Source: Bedellia somnulentella
Lineage: Eukaryota; Arthropoda; Insecta; Lepidoptera; Bedelliidae
Length of the DNA: 64,000 nt
Assembly (NCBI GenBank): GCA_963576735.1
Contig: OY755175.1
Coordinates: 760,401 to 824,400, forward strand
Direction: 5' to 3'
Shown: positions 11,170 to 21,332 of the stretch, one piece after another
How positions within the stretch are numbered: position 1 is the stretch's first letter
Layout of the letters: every line of letters starts with the position of its first letter
Notes under the pieces: generated by a model
Told to the model about the DNA's origin: nothing
Databases searched by the model: none
The model's input: only the letters and a program-made list of their open reading frames with translations
Translations under genes and position numbers: made by a program

Positions 11170-12787
11170 GGGTAGACCGGGTACAATAGTACCACGGGTC
11201 AATAGTACCATCGGCGATATTTCTGCACACAAGCGACGTTTGTTTGTGTGCGTAGCGTCAGAACATGCGCTTTTTGTGTTTCGAACCGCTCACAAGTCGG
11301 CGTCGCTCGCGCTGAGAAACGGACGTGTATAGGAAGGATTTTTGTTTTTTGCCCAGCTGCGGTAAGTTTTCACCTCAAATATATATGCCCATAAGATGCG
11401 TAATATGCTCTTTGTTACCAAGGTATTGTTTTCAATAGTTTATCCAGGCTTGAAACTTTGTATGGACAGCGAATTCTTGACATTCACTGTGAAATTGACT
11501 GGATTTTAAGTGAAGTTTTCTTGACTACCTACTTGGAACAGTTGTACCAGTCTCCGTGGGGTCAATTGTACCGGTACAATCAACCCCGTGGTACAATTAA
11601 CCCTACTCATTGCATTTTAATTTACAAATAGAGAATCCTCCCCTGAACTCACACATAGAAGACCTTTTAGTACACTTTCCAATAACTTAAGTAGTGAACT
11701 TCGAAACAGACCGCTCTCTTACACTTCGCCTTCACCAAGTAAAAGTCACCAGCACTTTTTTCCAGAAGCAGTTCGTCCACTACCTAAAGCACCGCCTCGA
11801 AAAACGACCAATCGTGGAAGAAAGAAGAGGCAAACAGCTATATATACTGACACACCGGAGAAGGATGCTATACAGAAAGAAGCAGAAGAAGCGGAAAAGA
11901 AGAAGAGGGCCAAACAAGTCAAAAAGGATTTAGGAAGCTTTGAACAGGGTAAAGGAAAGGGAAAAGTAGTCAACCAAAAACTTTAAAAAGGAAAGCTGCA
12001 GAAAATGATCCTATGAGTTCTGAAGAGGAAGAAGAATGTTTTTGTGTTTTATGCATGGAGCCATATAGTAGAAGTCGCCCTAACGAAATTTGGGTTCAGT
12101 GTTCGCAATGCGGGATGTGGGCACACGAAGAATGTACGCCACAGGAAACTAATTATATATGTCACAACTGTGAATCAGATTAATTTTTTGCTCCCTTTTC
12201 TAGTAGGTATAAATTATTTGGGTCAATTGTACCAGGGGTCAATTGTACCTTCATATAAAAATAGATTTTTAAGTTTTGATATTTCTATGATTGTTATTAT
12301 GCTTATTGTTGATTCAGAAGCAATATCCGAGCCAAATAGATGACATGCTATGTGGAAACAGTTAGTTTTTTTTTGTTATTATGGAAGAAAAGTTATTTTT
12401 TTGTTTTTAAACTTAAGTCTTGATTTTTCATACTTGTTCCTAAATATTTTGATCTCAATTAATAAAGACTGATGATTGCAGGAGATTAAGAGTATAGAAT
12501 ACAAATAAAGTTGATGATTAAATGAACATAATGAGTTTTATTGCCTTATATATTATTGGTACAATTGACCCGTTGCAGGGGTCAATTGTAACATAAGACA
12601 TCCTATAGTTTAAATTTGTTTTTTACTTTTTAGTAAGTATTCGAAATAATAATTCAATTCTGCATTCTTAAATTTGTAGCTAATGAATCTAGTTTTTACA
12701 GCGTCCTAACATAATAAGTTATATTTCATTAGATTTCTCAATATTAAACAATTTCCAAAAAATGGTACAATTGTCCCCGGTCTACCC
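11170..12787 (+). mobile_element. pogo/Tigger-like DNA transposon derivative with TA duplication
   Basis: Ends are GGGTAGACCGGGTACAAT and ATTGTCCCCGGTCTACCC, inverted repeats with one mismatch in 18. It is flanked by TA at 11168-11169 and 12788-12789; the other LTR has the single TA. Much of the transposase is deleted, leaving its C-terminal end. A GGGTCAATTGTACC-type motif occurs repeatedly in both orientations (near 11205, 11563-11600, 12222-12250, 12558-12590, 12763), candidate subterminal binding sites. Confidence 0.85.
11740..12183 (+). pseudogene. C-terminal remnant of a pogo-like transposase with PHD finger
   Basis: Before a frameshift near 11845 the sequence reads RPLPKAPPRKTTNRGRKRGK. 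After it comes a lysine/glutamate-rich segment (TDTPEKDAIQKEAEEAEKKK). From about 12022 an acidic stretch leads into a PHD-like zinc finger: CVLC, CSQC, HEEC and CHNC, ending at TAA 12181-12183. Many insect pogo/Tigger transposases end with this linker plus PHD finger. The catalytic DDE core is absent, so it is inactive. Confidence 0.8.
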
Positions 12788-12842
12788 TACTTATGACTAA
12801 CTTACATTATATAGAGGGAATATGTGTGCGTACCACACTACA

Positions 12843-12854
12843 CCTCCCCCCTTT
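12843..12854 (-). promoter_or_regulatory. polypurine tract of the LTR element
   Basis: AAAGGGGGGAGG on the minus strand directly before TGTAGTG of the downstream LTR, the priming site for plus-strand synthesis. Confidence 0.8.
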
Positions 12855-12942
12855 GAAAACAAAAATATAAAAGTTATTATTTTATATTTGTAGTACATAT
12901 TTTTCTATATATTAAACTTAAAACTATAATACAATTAAAATC

Positions 12943-12966
12943 TAATAATAATAATAATAATAATAA
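12943..12966 (+). repeat. (TAA)n microsatellite, left flank of the Dong-like LINE
   Basis: Eight TAA units immediately before the LINE; the run resumes at 16876. Dong elements of silkworm are known to insert into TAA repeats. Confidence 0.85.
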
Positions 12967-13175
12967 GGCGTAGGGATGTGACGACCCCACCGCCCATTGT
13001 TGGAATGGCAGGATGACATGTTTACCAGCTTGCCATTCCAGCAATGCAAATAGTCAGCGCTTGAGTTTGTAGGTGTTGACCGTGTCTACAAACTGGTCTC
13101 AGCGCAAAATAGAGCAATAACGGTCTCCCCGGGGCAAGTGAGCGAAAACCCGGGTGAATCTTCGCTCATCGTAAA

Positions 13176-15017
13176 ATGGACAACAATAGTAACGATGAGC
13201 GTATAGGGCCGCTCCCCAGGGGTTATCGCTGGGGCGCGTCTGGAGCTGGGGCTGGACGTGGCAGCATGCGGTCCCCCAGCCGCCGCAGACCGGCCCGACC
13301 ACCTGGACGGTCTGCGCGACCACCTCAGCCACCAGATGGCTTGGCATCGGTTGGGACTGGGGCAACTCAGTCCCAGCAGTCGGTGCCCGCCGCTGGTGGA
13401 GCTAGGCGCCGCATGGCATGGACAGTTGATATGAATAGAAATGCCATGCGGGCCTACCTTAGGGCCTCAGGATCAAGAACTGGGCGGACGGGTTATCGGG
13501 CAGCAATGTACCGCGAATTTCTGCGGCTGGAGCCCAATTTGACCGTCACAGAACAAAACCTGGCGGATCGAGTTCGGTACATACAGCGCTCAGAACTTTT
13601 TAGCACTACCGAACTCGAACAATTGCGACGCGAGGCTGTTCCCCCGCTAGACGAAGAGCCACCTTTGCAGGTTCTCCCTCCAGTCCCTGAACGGGAAGTA
13701 CGGAGGGAGCCAATTGCTAACCTGCCGGATGTGGGTGGTGCGGAAAGCGATTGGGGAACAGTCTCCCTGGATTTGGATTTGGTGAGGAGCGCACTCGAAG
13801 AGACGATCCTGGAATATCGCCAAGTGCCTCTCGAAAGGAGGCCAAGGCTGCCCCGAGTTCCTCTCAGCATCAAGGTTCGGGATGTCGTTGAGGCCGTCAA
13901 TAACATGCTGCCCTCATTTTTAGAGAGCAGCATGGACCTTTGGGATACGGATTCAATTCTCTTTGGCGCCGCAATGACAGTTTGTCAAATTGTCGGCGTC
14001 AGGATGCCGCCAACAAGAGCTGGTGGCTCCCGCCAGGCTGGCAGTACTAGTCCCAGGACTAGAACGAGACCAGCCTGGATGAGGCGGATTGAAAGCCGTA
14101 TCACAAGGGCCAGGGTCCTCATCGGCAAACTGACCAGCTTCAGATCAGGCAACAATAGGCCGAGGGTGGTGCGCTTCGTCAGGGAGGCATTCCCTGGTGA
14201 GAATGTCTTTGACAACTCACCGGAGTTTGCCTGTAGACTGGTGGAGCGCATCGATGATCTGAAGCAGAAGATCGCTGCTTGGGGTAAGCGAATTAGGCGA
14301 TATTCTGAAAGGGTTAAGAGGTACCAACAGAATCGTCTCTTCATGAGTGACCAGAAGAAGTTCTACAGAACTTTGGAGCGTCCCGATGTGGTTTCGACAG
14401 GTCAGCGACCGGAAAAAGCCGATGTAGTTGCCTTTTGGCGTGGGCTTTGGTCGCTGCCTGTTGATCACGAAGAGGGCCGATGGTTCGAGGCGGTCGAGGG
14501 AGCGTGCGAACCCATAGCGCCCATGAACCCCGTCAACATATCCGAGGAGGATGTGGTGGCTGCGATCCGTAAGGCTCCGAACTGGAAAAGTCCGGGGCTG
14601 GACGGATTACACCATTACTGGTTGAAGGGGTTCACGCGCTGTCACGCTACTCTCGCCCGTCAGTTCCAAAGCGCCCTCGAGAGTGGGACGCTCCCGAACT
14701 TCTTAACTACTGGGGTCACTCATTTAGCTCCAAAGAGCGATGCTACCGCGGATCCATCACAATACCGCCCCATTACTTGTCTTTGTACAATTTACAAGAC
14801 CTTGACATCCGTTCTGAGCTCCAAGATTACTCAACACATTGTTGATAACAATGTGATCTCTGGAGCTCAGAACGGATGTAGGGGCGGTAGTCGCGGTAGC
14901 AAGGAGCTGCTCCTCATCGACGCGGTCGTAGGCCAACTGGTCAAACGCAACCGTCGGAACTTCTCCGCTGGCTGGATAGACTACAGGAAGGCGTTCGATT
15001 CGGTACCTCATACATGA
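13176..15017 (+). CDS. Dong/R4 ORF, N-terminal part and RT fingers/palm
   Basis: 613 codons from ATG 13176. An arginine/proline-rich N-terminus (GPLPRGYRWGASGAGAGRG) is followed by a long linker. The RT region starts near residue 455: APNWKSPGLDGLHHYWLKGF, YRPITCLCTIYKTLTSVLSS, AQNGCRGGSRGSKELLLID, and DYRKAFDSVPHT, where it meets a stop. A deletion of a few bases at about 15012 shifts the frame; the protein continues at 15014. An 18-bp inverted repeat lies inside this coding region at 14805-14879. Confidence 0.88.
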   Translation: MDNNSNDERIGPLPRGYRWGASGAGAGRGSMRSPSRRRPARPPGRSARPPQPPDGLASVGTGATQSQQSVPAAGGARRRMAWTVDMNRNAMRAYLRASGSRTGRTGYRAAMYREFLRLEPNLTVTEQNLADRVRYIQRSELFSTTELEQLRREAVPPLDEEPPLQVLPPVPEREVRREPIANLPDVGGAESDWGTVSLDLDLVRSALEETILEYRQVPLERRPRLPRVPLSIKVRDVVEAVNNMLPSFLESSMDLWDTDSILFGAAMTVCQIVGVRMPPTRAGGSRQAGSTSPRTRTRPAWMRRIESRITRARVLIGKLTSFRSGNNRPRVVRFVREAFPGENVFDNSPEFACRLVERIDDLKQKIAAWGKRIRRYSERVKRYQQNRLFMSDQKKFYRTLERPDVVSTGQRPEKADVVAFWRGLWSLPVDHEEGRWFEAVEGACEPIAPMNPVNISEEDVVAAIRKAPNWKSPGLDGLHHYWLKGFTRCHATLARQFQSALESGTLPNFLTTGVTHLAPKSDATADPSQYRPITCLCTIYKTLTSVLSSKITQHIVDNNVISGAQNGCRGGSRGSKELLLIDAVVGQLVKRNRRNFSAGWIDYRKAFDSVPHT

Positions 15018-16771
15018 GGGTCCTCGAGCTGTACAAAATTGATAGTACAGTTCGACACTTCCTCGGGCAGTGTATGGGGTGCTGGAGAACGATCCTGAGT
15101 TTAGACGGTCAGCGGATGACGGACGCGGATGACCAAATTGATATAAGGCGAGGGATTTTCCAGGGCGATTGCCTGAGTCCAGTTTGGTTTTGCTTGGCCC
15201 TGAATCCTCTAAGCACACTCTTGGAGAATTCGGGGACGGGCTTTCAGTTTCGGAGAGGCGGACCACGCTTGCCTCATCTCCTTTACATGGATGACCTGAA
15301 GCTTTACGCCCCCACGGCTGACAGATTGGCGGAGCTACTGACGATCACTAACGATTTCAGTGGTTCCGTCAAGATGGAGCTCGGGGTCGATAAGTGTGCG
15401 GTCATTCATGTCGGGAAGGGGCATGTCGTGCACTCTGATGGTGTCGATGTCGGCACCAATCATTTGAGGGCACTCTCCGAGGCTGAAACATACCGGTATC
15501 TGGGCATGTCACAAACCATCGGTGTGAAGGTGGCAGACGTGAAACAGGGTGTTTGCGAGGAGTTTTATGAACGCCTGAAAAGTGTGCTTAATAGCTACTT
15601 GTCAGGCGTTAATAAGATCCGAGCCATTAACTCCTGGGTCATGCCTGTACTGATGTACACGTTTGGCGTGCTCAGATGGACTCAGTCCGAACTAGACGCT
15701 CTGGACAGACGAGTCCGCACGATGATGACCTCTCATCGAATGCATCATCCGAGGTCGTCGGTTATGAGATTGTATATCCCGCGGAAGTGTGGTGGTCGAG
15801 GCCTCTTGAGTGCCAAAACCATGCACAACCGCGAGGTATGCAACCTCAGAAACTATTTTTTGACGATGACGGATGATAGTATTCGGGGAGAGGTGGTCGC
15901 TAGTGATAAAGGACTGACTCCCTTATCGTTGGCCTCACAGGATTGGCGAACCCCGGAGGTACTTAGCACCTCTGATCGGGAGTCCGTATGGAAAGAGAAG
16001 GAGCTGCATGGGAGGTTTTATAAGGTACTTCACGAACCTTTCGTGGACCGTAAAGCCTCCCTGCATTGGCTGCGTTTCGGGGACCTCTTTGGGGAAACCG
16101 AAGGTTTTGTCTGTGCAATACAAGACCAGGTTATCAAGACGCGGAACTATCGGAAATACATCCTAAAGGACGGTACCACAGACATCTGTCGAGCATGTGG
16201 CCGTCCCGGAGAGTCACTTAGGCATGTTATTTCCGGTTGTTCGGCTCTTGCTAACACTGAGTACTTGCACAGACACAACCAAGCAGCCAAAATCCTGCAT
16301 CAGGAGCTCGCTCTGAAATACGGACTCTTGCAACAGAGGCTGCCGTATTACAAGTATCTGCCGGAGCCAATCCTAGAAAACGACCGTGCCAAAATCTATT
16401 GGGACCGATCCGTTATCACGGACAGGACTATTCTAGCGAATAAGCCTGATATCGTGGTATGGGATCGGTCGCAGTCGAAGGTATTTCTAGTGGATGTCAC
16501 TATCCCTCATGACGAGGGTCTCGTGAAAGCTGAAACCGAGAAGCGTCGGAAGTATCTCGACCTGGCTCACGAGATCACCGACATGTGGGGTGTGACCTCG
16601 ACTGAAATTATCCCAATTGTTTTGTCCGCGAACGGGTTAATTCCAACCAGCCTCGCGACCAACTTGAGGCGGTTGGATTTCTGTGGCGTGTCGGTTCCAG
16701 CACAAATGCAGAAAGCGGTGCTGCTTGATACGGCTCGGATCGTCCGTCGGTTCTTGAACCTGACTCCCTGA
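15014..16771 (+). CDS. Dong/R4 ORF, RT C-terminal half and restriction-like endonuclease
   Basis: 585 codons. RT motifs QGDCLSPVWFCLALNPLS and the catalytic LLYMDDLKLYA, then thumb (RYLGMSQTIG). Near residue 390 is the zinc-binding CRACGRPGESLRHVISGC (CCHC). The endonuclease core follows: KPDIVVWDRSQSKVFLVDVT, the PD...D/K type active site. It nicks TAA DNA and primes reverse transcription. Frame broken from the N-terminal part by a small deletion. Confidence 0.9.
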   Translation: MRVLELYKIDSTVRHFLGQCMGCWRTILSLDGQRMTDADDQIDIRRGIFQGDCLSPVWFCLALNPLSTLLENSGTGFQFRRGGPRLPHLLYMDDLKLYAPTADRLAELLTITNDFSGSVKMELGVDKCAVIHVGKGHVVHSDGVDVGTNHLRALSEAETYRYLGMSQTIGVKVADVKQGVCEEFYERLKSVLNSYLSGVNKIRAINSWVMPVLMYTFGVLRWTQSELDALDRRVRTMMTSHRMHHPRSSVMRLYIPRKCGGRGLLSAKTMHNREVCNLRNYFLTMTDDSIRGEVVASDKGLTPLSLASQDWRTPEVLSTSDRESVWKEKELHGRFYKVLHEPFVDRKASLHWLRFGDLFGETEGFVCAIQDQVIKTRNYRKYILKDGTTDICRACGRPGESLRHVISGCSALANTEYLHRHNQAAKILHQELALKYGLLQQRLPYYKYLPEPILENDRAKIYWDRSVITDRTILANKPDIVVWDRSQSKVFLVDVTIPHDEGLVKAETEKRRKYLDLAHEITDMWGVTSTEIIPIVLSANGLIPTSLATNLRRLDFCGVSVPAQMQKAVLLDTARIVRRFLNLTP

Positions 16772-16875
16772 CCCCGACCGACTGTGCTCTTGTCGGGGAG
16801 TACCGCCTCTCCCATTAAAATTTTATATTTTCTTTTTCGGCCATGGGAGAGGCGAGAAACAAAAGTGTTTTTCGG

Positions 16876-17660
16876 AATAATAATAATAATTCTTTATTCA
16901 GAAAAAGTGTACCGATTTACAAAATATGGTCTGCTGCACCTGAACTAGGCTCATCACCTGTATCTCAGGTTACAGCTTTCGTTTCCGATTTCCATTAAAG
17001 GTTAAGGTAACATAATTGTATTTATAAAGAATTATAAAGTAGAAACATTTAGACAAAATCTCAAAAAATATTGTTATTGATACATTTAAATCAATTAAGT
17101 TATAAAATTTATTAATTTTTAAAGCAATAACAGAAAATACAAATTAAAATAGACTAGACTAAATTTACAAAATGTTCTCTTCAGAAATAGGATGCGAAAG
17201 AAAACAAAACAAACTGTCTGTCTATATGTGGTTAGTGTAGTTATGATCCTCTCTTTGTGTAAATGTAAATGAAAATGTAATTTGCTAATGTATGTTAAAT
17301 AGAGAGGGTGTGTGTGATGTGTTTTGTGTGTGAAAAATCTTAGGTACATACTAATTAAAGATTATAATATTGTAAAAAATATAAAAAATAATTAATAAAT
17401 GAAATATTTATAGCTAAATAAACCCATTCATCTTATTGATTCACTACGTAAGAGTTTTAAGTAGAAATTCCGTTTCGTCATAGTTAAGACATTGTAACCA
17501 CCTAAATAAAGTTTTTTTGCACTCAAAGCGATTAAGGGGATATATGTCGATATGTTTGTTTATTTTATTATATATGAAGGGCCCCAGAAAACAATAATGT
17601 TGATGTGTGAATGCATATTTAAATGTATTGTTTCTGTCAATCACGTCTTTACAGCGTCTT
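16876..17660 (-). mobile_element. 3' end of another LINE with (TAA)n tail
   Basis: On the minus strand this ends CTGAATAAAGAATTATTATTATT, i.e. a polyadenylation-like signal and (ATT)n tail. A 66-codon frame at 17444-17644 ends FRWLQCLNYDETEFLLKTL, which looks like the C-terminal tail of a LINE RT. The Dong-like element appears to have landed in this TAA tail. Clade undetermined. Confidence 0.45.
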
Positions 17661-19480
17661 TGCAGTGATGCTAATAGTCAAATCCGGGAAATATTGAAAC
17701 AAATCGTTGGCCAAACGATTTGCTGCGTAATCACTATCAAGTAAAATTATCATATTCAGGATGTCTTTAAGACTCTTGTCACAGTACTGTACAGTAATAT
17801 ATAATTATCATATCTTTCACTTTCTCAATATTGATTAACTTTTTTACACTTTATTATTTACTTTTAACAGTATTATATTCTGTCTTATATTCACATTATA
17901 TATTTAAAAATAGCTGTGGACAACCATGCTTCCTTTTCAAGTCATGTTTTTTATCTATTCTTCATCTCTTATCAAGATACACTCATTACTTCAATGGGTC
18001 GGCCACCCATACCATACAAATAATATTAAACATCACATACGCATTTATTTATATACTTATAAACAGTCTCTCTCTTTTAACACTCTTTTGGTGTCCAATT
18101 TTCTTCACGAAGGGTATTCAACCGCGTCATGATCAGATAAAAAGGATTCAGAGATCTGCTTTGTACCTTGGTGTACCTTGTATGACTTAATATACTACTT
18201 TCCAAAACCTTTCATTATTCTACATTCAATATTTAGTTTTCAATTGGTAAATAATCGAAATAACATTTGAGTGATCAAGTCAAATGAACATCAAAAACAT
18301 AGCAATTGAAACTACCATACTACATTTCATAAACTTTCAAATCCATCATAATTACTTTGGCTACATTCCATTACCTTTTTTAATCATAACAAGTGAATCG
18401 CATCACGTTACCATCTCGATCATACCGCACACAGCGATCACTTCATAGAATTCTTCGTGCCATATATGTATGCAACACTATCTCTTCTATCGCCCCGTAC
18501 CAAAACATACGCAAATATCAGCCTAGCAACAAACATCATTTTAACTCAATACTCTAATCTTATTTTCGTCATTCTATGAACCTTTTGCTTAAATTCATTT
18601 ATAAACTATTTAATTCATTCGTCTTTACTCTCATATTTCTTTTCATTTTTTACCATCCGAAAACCTAGCATCATTTTTTTTAATAACATTTCCGTTATTA
18701 ATTACATTATAATATTGAAATCAACTTGTTCTCATTTTGCTTTATATAAACTTAATGTTTAAATATTTATGTTATTTTCATAAATAAGCCGTAGCCAAGA
18801 CGATCTCATAACATATTAAATGAAAATCTTTTCAAAAGAGAATCGTTCATGTAATACACAAGACATAATTGGTTTATTTATTCAGGAACTACATAGTTCA
18901 CATTATGTGTCATAAAGTATATCGCGTAATGATTTATCCTTCTAATATTAGCCCTAAATCCTAAGTATACTAATTAAATGTTGACTTAAATTTTAATTAA
19001 ATCGGTATCTCTCTACATTAACATATATTTAAATATCTTTACTATAAAATATTATTAACCTAAAACCATAAAAATAAGGAGTACTAAACTTAAAGTTTCA
19101 TTATCTTATATGTAAAACTAGCTAATCATTTTTAAATACATAAATCTTGTTATAATTACGCACCGTACCACTGATTGTCATTTCCAGTCACTCAACATTA
19201 TTAAATATTCGCACATAACAAAACATTTTCAAGGTGATAACCACGTCACTCAACGGAAAGCAAGCTGGTCCCATTTTTCGGTCCTGGGTGTGTCCGTTTC
19301 GGTTAAAGTATTGGTCCTTCAGGCTTGGCTATATGTAACATTCTTCAAATTTAAATAATCCAGTTCCATTGTATTCCTGTGTTTGTACATAAACACTTGT
19401 GTTTCCACACTTTGCACTGTATTTAGAATATTAAAATTATAAATCCATGTTCCTGTGCGCAGCGCAGCCACTAGGCCGCA
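17661..19480. other. non-coding interior of the LTR element
   Basis: About 1.8 kb of AT-rich DNA with no gag/pol motif in any frame. Frames at 17831-18190 are hydrophobic but of low complexity. Follows the primer site on the minus strand. Confidence 0.5.
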
Positions 19481-19495
19481 CTGGCAGGGTCGCCA
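19481..19495 (-). promoter_or_regulatory. primer-binding site of the LTR element
   Basis: TGGCGACCCTGCCAG on the minus strand immediately after the upstream LTR. TGG start and position fit a tRNA 3'-end primer site. Confidence 0.7.
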
Positions 19496-19610
19496 TGCAA
19501 TGAAGTAATTGATAGACGTGTTGCTTGGTTGAATATATGTTTATTACGTGCTAAATACTTATGACTAACTTACATTATATAGAGGGAATATGTGTGCGTA
19601 CCACACTACA
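19496..19610 (-). repeat. upstream LTR (115 bp)
   Basis: On the minus strand it begins TGTAGTGTGGTACGCAC, contains a TATATAA-like CTCTATATAATG, carries AATAAA in GTAATAAACATA, and ends ACTTCATTGCA. Shows the uninterrupted form of the LTR. Confidence 0.88.
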
Positions 19611-20412
19611 AAGCCTCGGCCAGCTCGTCGACGTCGGTGGCGCACGATATCCCCCCCGTTGGGTGGAACTCCTCCATTTTGGAGGAGTATACACCCCAGT
19701 CAATTTTGACCCGGGGGGGAAGGGGATGCCGGAAATCAGCGTTCATTTCGAGAGCCAGAAGAACGGGGAGGTGCTGCGTGTCGGCGTCATACAGCACCTC
19801 GATCGCCGTCGGGCATGTTATCCCCGACAGCAGGGCTATGTCCAGGACATCGGGAAGATGATTCGGGTTGGCCGGGTAGTGCGTCGGGGTGCAGGGGGCA
19901 ATGACCGTATAGTCGTTGTCCTCCGCATCCCTCAGCAGTCCCCGCCCAGCCGAATTGTAGGTGGCCGAATTCCACTGCGGATGCTTGGCGTTGAAATCGC
20001 CTAACACCACAGTGGCGGTCCGGCCATCCACTATGTTCCGGATGTCCTGGGGATAGAAGGGGTCGTCAGGCGGTTTGTAGGCGGCGTACACCTTGAGCTC
20101 CATGTCGGCCGCCCTCAACAGTATTCCGATAGATTGGACACTGCTAAAGGCTGGCTGTCCCAACTCTTCATGCACCAGGTCTCTCCTTACGAGTACTGCG
20201 GTACCGCGGTACGCAATACCCCTCGGGGAGACCTCGTCCCTACGGTACACGAAGAAGTTGGGTACGCGGAGCTCCTCGCTATGTCTCAGCTTGGTTTCCC
20301 CCAGGAGCACGATGTGGACGTCATGCTCCTGGACCAAAGTGCGGAGACTTAGGATGTGGCCCCTGATACCGCCGGGGTTCCAGTACACAATGCGTAGAGA
20401 TGTACTACCCAT
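19611..20412 (-). CDS. Jockey ORF2, APE endonuclease part
   Basis: N-terminus of the same ORF2: VYWNPGGIRG, LLGETKL, the catalytic GDFNAKHPQWN, and DTQHLPVLL in place of the usual SDH(L/F)PV. APE-type endonucleases nick the target to prime reverse transcription. The frame runs into the LTR at 19610, where a stop is read from the LTR; the true continuation is at 11108. It starts 96 bp after the ORF1 stop. Confidence 0.88.
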
Positions 20413-20507
20413 CGTGTACCGGATCCATGGCCTCCATTAGAATGTGCAAGGCCCTACGCAGGGCCTGCACTGGGCTTCTACCCATCAGTGTCGCCTCTAG
20501 GGCCTCC

Positions 20508-21191
20508 TTAATTACTTCGATCATTCGAAGTAATTTGGGGCGACACCGATGCGGCAGGGACGGAGGGTGCTGGGCCTGTTGGTCCAACGTCCGTCCCTGA
20601 TGGAGCAGGGGCTGCCACCTTGGCCGTCGCGACCGCTTCTGGCTGCTGTGCCGTCGGGGGGGGTGGTGGTGGAGCCGCAGGGGCGGCGGGCCCCTTACGG
20701 TTCCGCCTTCTGCGCCTCGCAGGGGGTTTATTTCGGGCAGAGGGCCCATTAGCCTCCGCCATCAGTCCCGAGGCGCCCGCGACTACAGGCACCTCATTCC
20801 TGGCTGGGGGAGGGGGGTTGGGGACCGCCGGACGAGGGACGGGGATTTTTTCCCGTCCCTCGGGCTTCCCTTTCGGTCGCGGAGGCGGGACGGGCGGGGC
20901 GGTTTTAGTGCCCGCCCTTCTCGCCTCGCGGACGAAGGCCTTACAGCGGCGATCGTTCGCTGTGTGGCCCTCGCCGCAGTTTGCGCACGAGGGGGCGTCC
21001 TCCTTGGGGCGCGGACAGTCACCGGCAGGGTGACCTAGCCCGCACCTCACGCACTTGACGGGCCTGTGACAGTTAATGGAGGAGTCCGTGTATTTGTTGG
21101 GGTAGGGCCACAGACGATATAGGGTACAAGCTTTGCAGCAGGGCTTTGAAGCAGGGCTTTGCGGCGCCGACACGTTAGTCGGCCGGCGCAT
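20508..21191 (-). CDS. Jockey ORF1 (gag-like, CCHC zinc knuckles), 5' truncated
   Basis: 227 codons. N-terminal half has tandem zinc knuckles: CVRCGLGHPAGDC and CANCGEGHTANDRRC, preceded by a CCKAC pair. The C-terminal half is a low-complexity proline/arginine/alanine tail. This is the order seen in Jockey-clade ORF1, which packages element RNA. The usual longer N-terminal part is missing because the element is 5' truncated near 21200. Confidence 0.8.
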   Translation of the reverse strand: MRRPTNVSAPQSPASKPCCKACTLYRLWPYPNKYTDSSINCHRPVKCVRCGLGHPAGDCPRPKEDAPSCANCGEGHTANDRRCKAFVREARRAGTKTAPPVPPPRPKGKPEGREKIPVPRPAVPNPPPPARNEVPVVAGASGLMAEANGPSARNKPPARRRRRNRKGPAAPAAPPPPPPTAQQPEAVATAKVAAPAPSGTDVGPTGPAPSVPAASVSPQITSNDRSN

Positions 21192-21332
21192 AGACGAGTA
21201 TTTTATACTCGTAAACTGGGCTATTTTGTGGACTATTTTAAACTGGGCCGGCGGGTGTGCTTGCTTGAGGACTTTGGTACCAGCTTGAGGGATACTCCAG
21301 TACCCCGGGGTACTTTTACAGTAAGTATTTTT

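Larger units (their letters stand above)
11109..12842 (-). repeat. downstream LTR, split by a TA-flanked element
   Basis: Bases 11109-11169 and 12788-12842 match the upstream LTR almost exactly (one missing base). 11170-12787 is an insertion at a TA. Confidence 0.88.
12967..16875 (+). mobile_element. Dong/R4-clade LINE inserted in a TAA repeat
   Basis: About 3.9 kb with a 5' UTR, one long ORF (now in two frames) and a short 3' UTR, bounded on both sides by TAA repeats. The protein carries RT followed by a restriction-like endonuclease rather than an APE domain, which places it in the R2/R4/NeSL group. TAA targeting and the YMDD-type box point to R4/Dong. Appears full length, with one frame break near 15012. 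Confidence 0.9.
11109..19610 (-). mobile_element. non-autonomous LTR retrotransposon with nested insertions
   Basis: Two copies of a 114-115-bp LTR (TG...CA) bracket the element: 19496-19610 (upstream, in minus orientation) and 11109-12842 (downstream, interrupted by a TA-flanked element). Flanks are AAGC at 11105-11108 and 19611-19614, a 4-bp target duplication. A tRNA-primer-like site (TGGCGACCCTGCCAG) directly follows the upstream LTR, and a polypurine tract (AAAGGGGGGAGG) directly precedes the downstream one. Between them is no gag, protease, RT or integrase, only a LINE 3' fragment, a Dong/R4 LINE and about 1.8 kb of non-coding DNA. It would have needed proteins from another element; the primer site resembles the tRNA-Arg type of mdg1/412 gypsy elements. 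Confidence 0.85.
8930..21204 (-). mobile_element. Jockey-clade LINE, split by an LTR element
   Basis: Minus-strand non-LTR retrotransposon in two pieces: 21204-19611 (ORF1 zinc knuckles, start of ORF2 with endonuclease) and 11108-8930 (rest of ORF2 with reverse transcriptase, GC-rich 3' UTR ending in an A/T-rich tail near 8940-8985). The pieces are separated by an LTR element flanked by AAGC. Removing that insert and one AAGC copy joins ORF2 in one frame with no stop: 2766 nt, 921 codons plus stop. The 5' end is truncated inside ORF1 near 21200. Very GC-rich compared with its surroundings. Confidence 0.85.

Noticed and set aside
14757..15266. 169-codon minus-strand frame in the Dong element
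   Set aside because: Shadow of RT coding, partly due to the inverted repeat at 14805-14879.
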